NCBI GenBank assembly: GCA_943788235.1
Contig: CALSPM010000005.1
Span: 310,001 to 374,000 of the forward strand
Origin: an uncultured Cyclobacteriaceae bacterium
GTDB taxonomy: Bacteria > Bacteroidota > Bacteroidia > Cytophagales > Cyclobacteriaceae
DNA length: 64,000 nucleotides
Direction: 5' to 3'
This document shows positions 58,401 to 64,000 of this stretch, one piece after another. A model generated the notes under the pieces. The model searched no databases, had not been told where the DNA came from, and was given only the letters and a program-made list of their open reading frames with translations. The translations under genes were made by a program, and so were the position numbers. How positions within the stretch are numbered: position 1 is the stretch's first letter; each line of letters begins with the position of its first letter.

Positions 58401-58844
58401 ATTTTCTAAATCGACCCAATAGCCGATTTGACGCGTCAATTCATCCCATTTGCCTTTGAACTTCATGACAGCCTCCTTACATTTTTTATTATAATCGGCT
58501 ATGCTAATTTTTTTACCAATGTAGTCTTTTGTAATCCCAAGTTCCTTTTCAACTTGTAATTCAACAGGAAGACCGTGGGTATCCCATCCACCTTTTCTTT
58601 TGACCTGAAATCCTTTTTGAGTTTTATACCTACAAAAAATATCCTTGACAGCTCTGGCCATGACGTGATGGATGCCAGGAGTACCGTTGGCTGAGGGGGG
58701 GCCTTCAAAAAAAGTAAAAGAGGGCTCCCCTGATCGCTCTGTAATGGTTTTGGAAAAAATATTGTTATTTTCCCAAAAAGCACGAATTTCTTTCCCTACT
58801 TCAGGGTAATTTATTTGTTTATATTCGCGAAACTTGACCATCAA
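55473..58844 (-). CDS. ileS: Isoleucyl-tRNA synthetase
   Basis: 1123 residues; charges tRNA-Ile and edits valine. The class I motifs are GPPSANGTPGIHHVMAR near 49-65 (HIGH region) and KMSKRLGN near 690. The editing domain and the long C-terminal anticodon part are present, matching the longer type of IleRS found in many Bacteroidota. The start is ambiguous by one codon (two ATGs in tandem). It is transcribed with lspA and the EamA pseudogene. Confidence 0.96.
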   Translation of the reverse strand: MMVKFREYKQINYPEVGKEIRAFWENNNIFSKTITERSGEPSFTFFEGPPSANGTPGIHHVMARAVKDIFCRYKTQKGFQVKRKGGWDTHGLPVELQVEKELGITKDYIGKKISIADYNKKCKEAVMKFKGKWDELTRQIGYWVDLENPYMTFDAHYMESVWHLLKKLHEKNLLYKGYTVQPFSPAAGTGLSSHELNQPGTYQNIKDTSVVAQFKVKPTQQSAFLFDQEEEDVRILAWTTTPWTLPSNCALAVGDKIHYVKISTFNPYTYQPVSVILARELINKYFTEKANQIVLSDYQAGDKLIPWKLLNSFTGKDLLEIRYEQLMPYVTNDKLNEKGFRVISGDFVSTEDGTGVVHTASVFGADDFRISQQNNVPAVMVLDDQGLEVPLVDRKGCFVKEVTDFAGKYVREEYYPESVRQDPNFKPTDVLIAIKLKEENLAFKVEKYEHSYPHCWRTDKPILYYPLDSWFIKTTALKDRLVALNNTINWKPKSTGAGRFGNWLENLVDWNLSRSRYWGTPLPIWVTVDKSEKKCIGSIAELRTEVDQAVAAGLMSESLPENFDLHRPFVDDVILVSPKGQPMHREPDLIDVWFDSGAMPYAQWHYPFENQDLFNSNYPADFIAEGVDQTRGWFFTLHAISCLLFDTVAFKNVIANGLVLDKNGNKMSKRLGNAVNPFDVIEQYGPDATRWYMISNANPWDNLKFDANGILDVQRKFFGTLSNTYSFFALYANLDAFNFKNKAIAATEKTESDLWIISRLNSIVREVDQYYDDYEPTKAARAIQSFTVNDLSNWYVRLNRKRFWIGDYNQNKEVAYQTLYTCLHTIAQLMAPVAPFYAEKLFLDLNSVTKLSSDDSVHLAHFPVINEEAIDTELEARMRLAQLASSLVHSLRKKQKIKVRQPLRKILIPVLNEDEKNRLKKVEELIINETNVKTIDYLDDDAGILIKKIKPNFRTLGVKFGAQLKAITPKINSLIQTDIAQFENDGFFNIEIEGEMIELLLTDVEISSQDIPGWLVASMDGLTVALDINLSDGLKKEGLSRDIVNRIQNLRKDQNLEVQDKIDILYSTHDKLIKEAMEVHQQSIQQETQTKTILFNADLPNGISLDIDGAEIIIQLNLISYEK

Positions 58845-58880
58845 AAGAGCTTATTTTTAATTTAAAATTCATGTCAGTGA

Positions 58881-61247
58881 TTATTTGATATCTTTTTTTC
58901 CTTCTTGAAATTCTGGAAATTGTTCAATAAGAGGATGTTTATTTGTATTCCTTTTACCACTATCAAATTGGAGTAACAACGCCGGTAATACCGTAAGGTT
59001 AGTGATCATAGCAAATAATAAGGTGATCGATGTAAGCTTACCTAGAGCTACAGTCCCCCCAAAGCCTGACGCTGAAAAAATCACGAAACCACAAAAAAGA
59101 ATAATAGAGGTATAGACCATGCTTGAACCCGTTTCTTTAAGACTGTTACTGATGGCTAAAGGCACATTAAATTTATTACTAAAAAGTTCTTGTCGGTATT
59201 TTGCTAAAAAGTGAATGCTGTCATCCACCGAGATGCCAAAGGCAATGCTAAAAACTAAGGCTGTGCTGGGCTTCAAAGGGATGTCAAAATAACCCATGAT
59301 GGCACCCGTGATCAGGAGTGGGATAAGGTTAGGGATCAGGGAGATGATGATCATTTTTATATTTCTAAACAAGAGTCCCATAATTATAGCAATGACTAAA
59401 AAGGCAACCATCATCGAACTGATTAAATTATCAATCAAAAATTTATTGCCCTTGATAAAGGTAATGGTTGTACCCGTAACGGCTAGGTTCATTTTGGTGT
59501 CTGCGAAAAGAGATTCAATTTTGGGCCTTATCACCCCAGAAATTAGAGAGTCCATTTTGTTTGACCCTATATCAGCCACTTTTAAAGAGATTCTCATTTT
59601 CTGTTTATTTTCATCTACAAAATTTTGGGAAAAGCCGGCTTCATCCGGTTGCAAGGCTAAATATTTGAGAATGAAACCTAAATCACGCTGATTGGGGAGG
59701 CCGTAAAAGTTTGGGTTTTGATTATAAAAAGCTTGTCTGGCAGCCTTGATAAAGCTGACCAATGATACGGGTTGAGATATGTAAGGAATCTCGTCTAAAA
59801 AGGTCTCAAAATCATTGATTTTTTGTATATTTTTTAAATTTTGAACTCCTTTTTTTGTTCCTGTGTCCACAATGATTTCTAGTGGCATGATGCCACTAAA
59901 TTGAGCTTCAAAAAAACGCAAATCTTGAATCAAAGGACTGTCTTTAGCCAAATCATCGACCATGAAAGACACCGAATTAATCTTGGAGACGCCAATGACT
60001 GATATCCCTATCGTAGCGATTGTAATCAAAAAGATTAAAATTCGCTTTTGATGAACCATAAAATCTAGGTATCTCAAGAATCTAGCAATGAATTTGAAAT
60101 TCAGATGTTTTAAATTTCTACTAGAAGGAGGTTTTAAATAGGAATATAGGGCGGGAATAAGAATAATACTAACGACAAAAGTTGCCATAATATTGAGGCC
60201 AGCCACAATCCCGAATTCAGCTAAAATTTTAATGTCCGTCACTATCAAAACAAAAAACCCAACCGCAGTAGTAAAATTTGTAATGAGGGTAACGATGCCA
60301 ATTTTCCTGATAATACTAGTTAATGCCCTTATTTGATCTCCATGACGCGCATATTCATGATGATATTTATTTAGCATGTATACACTGTTAGGTATTCCAA
60401 TTACGACAATAATGGAGGGTAAAAGACCCGTCAGCGCAGTTATTTTGAATCCAAATAAAGAGACACAACCCAAAGTCCAGACGACCATAGTTAAAATAAC
60501 TATCAAAGGAAAAAAAACAGCCTTTAACGAACGAAAAAACATAAAAAGGACAAAACCTGTTATTATAATGGAATAAATTAAAAATCGGGTAAGTTCACTT
60601 TTGATGGTAATCATATTGGAGGAGCGCACGTAAGGTAATCCAGCAAAATGGGTCTGAATGTTTGTGACTTCTTCAAAGCGCTGACCTGCCCTGACCAAAT
60701 CAAAAATGAGTTCATTTCTGTTTTCTGAATTAATGACCTCCTTGTTTAGGGAAACCAGCAATAGGGTAGCGCCCGTTTGTTGGTTGATTAACTGGCCACT
60801 GTAAAATTTGAGCGCTAAAGCCTCTTTGAGTAAACTGTCTAAACTCTTTTGTTGCTCTAAAATGGGTCCGAAGAGGGGGGTAATATTGAATTTCTTTGCT
60901 ACCCTATCTGCATCTAGCCTTTGTAAGGTGGGGATGCCTAAAACGGCAGTGACGCCCTGAAGACCTTTGAGTTCATCTGCGAGCGCGCGGAATCTGTTGA
61001 AATTTTTGAGCTCAAAAAGGGTGCTGTCTTGAACGCCAATGGCCATGATATTTCCGTCTTCCCCAAAGAGTTTTTTAAAGGCCTGAAGATTTATCATTTC
61101 AGTATCATCCTCAGGAACCACACTGGCCAAGTCATAAGAGATTTCTATGAATTGCAAATGGTATCCCATAAAGACTGTTATCACGCCAATTATGATGACT
61201 AATGACAGCCTGAATTTAAGGATGATTTCAGCTATTAATTTCCACAT
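58881..61247 (-). CDS. RND-superfamily (MMPL) exporter
   Basis: 788 residues with the RND duplication: a membrane helix, a large periplasmic loop (about 40-205), five helices (about 225-370), a second helix and loop (about 410-610) and five more helices. The intramembrane SFGISVDDSIHFLAKYR motif near 695-710 is typical of the family. Members export lipids, sterols or hydrophobic compounds; the substrate here is not known. The next gene upstream, dgt, lies 136 bases away. Confidence 0.88.
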   Translation of the reverse strand: MWKLIAEIILKFRLSLVIIIGVITVFMGYHLQFIEISYDLASVVPEDDTEMINLQAFKKLFGEDGNIMAIGVQDSTLFELKNFNRFRALADELKGLQGVTAVLGIPTLQRLDADRVAKKFNITPLFGPILEQQKSLDSLLKEALALKFYSGQLINQQTGATLLLVSLNKEVINSENRNELIFDLVRAGQRFEEVTNIQTHFAGLPYVRSSNMITIKSELTRFLIYSIIITGFVLFMFFRSLKAVFFPLIVILTMVVWTLGCVSLFGFKITALTGLLPSIIVVIGIPNSVYMLNKYHHEYARHGDQIRALTSIIRKIGIVTLITNFTTAVGFFVLIVTDIKILAEFGIVAGLNIMATFVVSIILIPALYSYLKPPSSRNLKHLNFKFIARFLRYLDFMVHQKRILIFLITIATIGISVIGVSKINSVSFMVDDLAKDSPLIQDLRFFEAQFSGIMPLEIIVDTGTKKGVQNLKNIQKINDFETFLDEIPYISQPVSLVSFIKAARQAFYNQNPNFYGLPNQRDLGFILKYLALQPDEAGFSQNFVDENKQKMRISLKVADIGSNKMDSLISGVIRPKIESLFADTKMNLAVTGTTITFIKGNKFLIDNLISSMMVAFLVIAIIMGLLFRNIKMIIISLIPNLIPLLITGAIMGYFDIPLKPSTALVFSIAFGISVDDSIHFLAKYRQELFSNKFNVPLAISNSLKETGSSMVYTSIILFCGFVIFSASGFGGTVALGKLTSITLLFAMITNLTVLPALLLQFDSGKRNTNKHPLIEQFPEFQEGKKDIK

Positions 61248-61288
61248 ATCAAATAGATCGCAAAGGTAATTATTTTATTGAGGATCAC

Positions 61289-61307
61289 GCAGTTCCATCA
61301 TAACTGC
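61289..61307. other. Inverted repeat between dgt and the RND gene
   Basis: GCAGTT, a 7-base spacer, then AACTGC, followed on the plus strand by TTTTGTT. On the minus strand, where both flanking genes are read, there is no T run. It could therefore be a regulator site or a terminator facing the other way. Confidence 0.35.
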
Positions 61308-61382
61308 TTTTGTTGATTAATGCATATGAGCAGATTGCTGAGCGTAAATTTTATTGAAGCCCTCAAAATGGAGTCTAAAAAT

Positions 61383-62720
61383 CTAGTTTTTAATATTTCC
61401 TGAAATTATTTTATACAAACGGCTGGCATTTGAGTCAGTGAGACCTGAAATAAAGTCAATCACTACGCGAAGGTTTTCATAGACAGAAAATTGATCCTTT
61501 GTCAGTTGTAATTTAAAGGAGTCAGGCAAAATTCGGTAAATTTTTTTGTCCTTAGTTGAAGCGAATTTAGGATTGTTTTTTATCGCAAATATCGCTTGAC
61601 AGAAAGTAGCAGTAAGTTTTTCTATGATTTCATAGCCCGCTACTTCCCTTTCGAGTACTTGTCGTGATTGGTAAATGTATTCAACGGAGATTGAACTGAT
61701 TTTTTCTAAGACGGGGGCCGAAGGGATTTTATCCGTCAAAGCATGATCAAGGTCACCTGTCAACAGTTCAGCTTCTTTTGAGACAAAAACCGTTACTACT
61801 TCCTGAATAAGTTGATAAATTGCCATGGCTCTCAAAACACCTAATTTTTCGTTTAAGTCAACGATTTTACTTAGCTTTTCTTCAGAAAACTTGGGGCCTA
61901 TAATCTCAGCTAATAAGTTTTTTGTTTGTTCAAATGAAATAAGACCCAGTCGTGTGGCATCTTCTAAGTCTATGATACTGTAACAAATGTCATCAGCAGC
62001 CTCGACTAAAAAAGCAAGGGGATGTCTTAACCAAGTAGTTTCTGATATTTTTTTAAGTTGAAGTTCTTCAGCGATGGTTTGAAAATAGGTAAAATTATCA
62101 TCAAAGAATCCATACTTGTGTTGGCTTTGCCGTGCAGGAACCTTTTTTGACGCACTGCTCAAAGGATATTTAGTAAAGGTAGCCAAGGTTGAGTAGGTCA
62201 AACTCAGACCTCCCTGATTGGGATTGGTCAGAATCCTAAATCCCTGTGCATTTCCTTCAAAATTAATTAAATCGGACCATTCAGTGGGTTTGACCATTGA
62301 TTCAAAAAACCGTCCTCCTTCGGTATTTAAAAAGAAAGAGGAGATACTTTGTTCTCCGGAATGCCCAAAAGGAGGATTACCAAGGTCGTGCGCCAGACAT
62401 GCAGCGGAGACGACATCTCCAAAATCTTGGTACTTAATACCCGAGGCTCGTAGCGCTTCATTTTTGGACAAAATGATTTTACCTGCTTCTTTTGCCAATG
62501 ACCGGCCCACACTCGCAACTTCTAAGCTATGGGTAAGTCTACTGTGAACAAAGTCATCTTCAGGCATAGGAAAAACCTGTGTTTTATCTTGAAGTTTCCG
62601 GAAGGGATGTGAGAAAATAATCCGATCGTAGTCCTGCTCAAATCGACTTCTTGTTTGGGCGAGAGGTACTGATTTAGATATACCAAATCGTTTTGCTGAA
62701 AATAAATTAAGCCAATTCAT
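61383..62720 (-). CDS. dgt: Deoxyguanosinetriphosphate triphosphohydrolase
   Basis: About 445 residues; hydrolyses dGTP to deoxyguanosine and triphosphate. The HD metal site is intact: HSRLTHSLEVASVGRSLA near 60-77, CLAHDLGNPPFGHSGEQ near 110-126 and EAADDICYSIIDLEDA near 242-257. The longer frame starts with ATG at 62738; MNWLNLFSAKRFG at 62720 resembles the usual family start. Confidence 0.92.
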   Translation of the reverse strand: MNWLNLFSAKRFGISKSVPLAQTRSRFEQDYDRIIFSHPFRKLQDKTQVFPMPEDDFVHSRLTHSLEVASVGRSLAKEAGKIILSKNEALRASGIKYQDFGDVVSAACLAHDLGNPPFGHSGEQSISSFFLNTEGGRFFESMVKPTEWSDLINFEGNAQGFRILTNPNQGGLSLTYSTLATFTKYPLSSASKKVPARQSQHKYGFFDDNFTYFQTIAEELQLKKISETTWLRHPLAFLVEAADDICYSIIDLEDATRLGLISFEQTKNLLAEIIGPKFSEEKLSKIVDLNEKLGVLRAMAIYQLIQEVVTVFVSKEAELLTGDLDHALTDKIPSAPVLEKISSISVEYIYQSRQVLEREVAGYEIIEKLTATFCQAIFAIKNNPKFASTKDKKIYRILPDSFKLQLTKDQFSVYENLRVVIDFISGLTDSNASRLYKIISGNIKN

Positions 62721-62774
62721 CGATGTGTGCTGAAACATTTTGGTGGAACAATGAATATATACTCGTTGGATAAT

Positions 62775-62975
62775 TTATGAGTTATCATGAAATATTTCTT
62801 GGATGGCCTCAATTTTTTTTTCTACTGAGACGGCAAAAAAAACTTTGATATGGGTGCCTCCATAAGTTCTAAAAAAGGAATTTTGACCCTTTTGGATCCA
62901 TTTCATTTCAGAAAAAGCCAATAGTTCCCAAGTTTTAATGGCAGGCACCGAGAAAAGATCAGCTAAATAGAACAT
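62775..62975 (-). CDS. Small protein after glycyl-tRNA synthetase, unknown
   Basis: 66 residues from an ATG 3 bases after the glyS stop, so probably co-transcribed. The sequence is mixed charged and aromatic (SEMKWIQKGQNSFFRTYGGTH; an IKVFFAVSVEKKIEAI strand-helix), like a compact alpha-beta fold. No signal peptide, metal site or known family can be seen. Confidence 0.55.
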   Translation of the reverse strand: MFYLADLFSVPAIKTWELLAFSEMKWIQKGQNSFFRTYGGTHIKVFFAVSVEKKIEAIQEIFHDNS

Positions 62976-62978
62976 TTA

Positions 62979-64000
62979 CTAAATGGATTTCAATAACTTT
63001 TTCAAGGTCACATTTTCCTCTAAAATACGTGCGATGTCTGTTATGGGGATACGTTCTTGCTTCATCGAATCTCGTTCTCTGATCGTGACGGTGTCATCTT
63101 CAAGAGATTGGTGGTCAATGGTGATGCAATAAGGAGTGCCCACTGTATCTTGCCTTCGATATCTACGCCCAATCGCATCTTTCGCATCATATTGTGCTGT
63201 AAAATCGTATTTAAGTCCCTTGAAAATTGCTTGAGCTTTTTCAGCAAGCCCATCTTTATTCATCAAAGGGAGCACCGCTACTTTTGAAGGGGCCAAGGCC
63301 GCAGGCAATTTCAAAACAATACGCTCAGAATTATCTTCGAGTACTTCTTCTTGATAGGCTGCAGATAGAACGGCTAAAAACATACGGTCTAAGCCTATGG
63401 AAGTTTCCACTACATAAGGGACATAAGATTCATTTTCCTGTGGATCGAAATAGCGGAGCTTCTTTCCAGAGAGCGCTTCATGAGCCAGCAGATCAAAATC
63501 TGTTCTCGAATGAATTCCTTCAAGCTCTTTGAATCCCATGGGGAATTCAAATTCAATATCACAGGCCGCATTGGCATAATGGGCAAGATTGAGATGATTA
63601 TGGAATCGGTATTTCGCGGTACCTAATCCCAATGCGTTGTGCCAACGCATACGCTGGAGCTTCCAGTGCTCATACCATTGCATTTCTTCACCTGGCTTAA
63701 CAAAGAATTGCATTTCCATTTGCTCAAATTCGCGCATTCGGAAGATAAATTGTCGGGCAATGATTTCGTTCCTAAAAGCCTTACCTATTTGGGCAATTCC
63801 AAAAGGAGGCTTCATCCTATTGGATTTCTGAATATTAGAAAAATTCACAAAAATACCTTGAGCGGTCTCTGGGCGTAAATAAATAGTATTTGCCCCTTCC
63901 GAAACAGATCCCATTTCAGTGGAAAACATTAAATTAAATTGCCTTACATCCGTCCAGTTTTTAGTACCTGAAACAGGATCTGAAATTTCTAGATCAACAA
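62979..64000 (-). CDS. glyS: Glycine-tRNA ligase, C-terminal part (cut by window edge)
   Basis: At least 340 residues; the frame is open to the right edge, so the N-terminus lies outside. This is the single-chain (homodimeric) class II enzyme. Class II motif 2 is FRNEIIARQFIFRMREFEQMEMQFF and motif 3 is SIGLDRMFLAVL. The anticodon-binding domain covers the last 110 residues (APSKVAVLPLMNKDG to the end). The first ATG in the visible part (63929) is internal, because VDLEISDPVSGTKNWTDVRQ precedes it in frame. Confidence 0.93.
   Translation of the reverse strand, partial: VDLEISDPVSGTKNWTDVRQFNLMFSTEMGSVSEGANTIYLRPETAQGIFVNFSNIQKSNRMKPPFGIAQIGKAFRNEIIARQFIFRMREFEQMEMQFFVKPGEEMQWYEHWKLQRMRWHNALGLGTAKYRFHNHLNLAHYANAACDIEFEFPMGFKELEGIHSRTDFDLLAHEALSGKKLRYFDPQENESYVPYVVETSIGLDRMFLAVLSAAYQEEVLEDNSERIVLKLPAALAPSKVAVLPLMNKDGLAEKAQAIFKGLKYDFTAQYDAKDAIGRRYRRQDTVGTPYCITIDHQSLEDDTVTIRERDSMKQERIPITDIARILEENVTLKKLLKSI

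Noticed and set aside
1-64000. tRNA or rRNA genes
   Set aside because: I scanned the gaps between genes by eye and saw no cloverleaf-like sequence with TTCGA-type arms and no rRNA segments; a dedicated scan could still find one.

Overview
The window looks like chromosomal DNA from a free-living member of the Bacteroidota, probably of the Cytophagales/Cytophagia type. The DNA is AT-rich. The evidence for the lineage is: a TonB-dependent receptor paired with a DUF4249 partner; type B ribosomal protein L31; a recF-DUF721 pair; a DUF6452/DUF6048 pair; bacillithiol genes (bshC, ypdA, ytxJ); a GlmU-like sugar nucleotidyltransferase of the Bacteroidota type; and promoters that fit the Bacteroidota pattern TTTG-N19-TAnnTTTG (clearest at 421-451, 17660-17690 and 50038-50068). 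Gene content is mostly housekeeping. I saw no rRNA, tRNA, insertion sequence, prophage or CRISPR array.

Layout. 1-7.5 kb: start of pdhA, then recF, a DUF721/DciA-like gene, a DUF6048/DUF6452 pair, rimO, and a tight bshC/5-formyl-THF cyclo-ligase/ypdA cluster. 7.5-8.4 kb: a non-coding stretch with two 150-bp direct repeats, each ending in a terminator hairpin, followed by a 37-codon membrane-peptide ORF. 8.4-11.7 kb: TonB receptor and frameshifted DUF4249 gene. 11.7-14.2 kb (minus): M16 peptidase, ispF, mnmD. 14.3-19.4 kb (plus): fused 2-oxoacid dehydrogenase E1, a repeat-bearing secreted protein, ytxJ, an osmC pseudogene on the other strand, a beta-barrel gene and lipA. 19.4-29 kb (minus): bestrophin, a ceramidase-like/DSD1-like/GH3 operon with ATGA overlaps, a heavily decayed yifB/comM pseudogene, gmhA and an MsbA-like ABC transporter. 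29.2-34.5 kb (plus): rpmE2, GlmU-like, holB, hemC, a cyclophilin and an rmlD-like reductase. 34.5-50 kb (minus): RidA-like, M23 peptidase, dsbD, M20 dipeptidase, a giant exported protein with a 45-bp minisatellite, prmA, DUF6150, tpiA and uvrA. 50-54 kb (plus): ECF sigma factor with a small partner, nth and a large exported protein. 54-64 kb (minus): EamA pseudogene, lspA, ileS, an RND exporter, dgt, and glycyl-tRNA synthetase running off the edge.

Two themes link genes. First, low-molecular-weight thiol and redox metabolism: BshC makes bacillithiol, YpdA reduces its disulfide, YtxJ acts as a bacilliredoxin, and DsbD moves electrons to the envelope. Second, there are many broken reading frames. 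yifB, osmC and the EamA gene carry several independent lesions and look truly decayed. Seven other genes carry one or two single-base indels. In three of these (GH3, M23, beta-barrel) the indel lies in a homopolymer inside the signal-peptide codons. These may be sequencing errors or real variation; the sequence alone cannot decide.

The most unusual feature is the tandem structured-RNA candidate at 7561-7954. Its two copies differ by about 20 substitutions and no net indel, and many of the differences fall in predicted loops.
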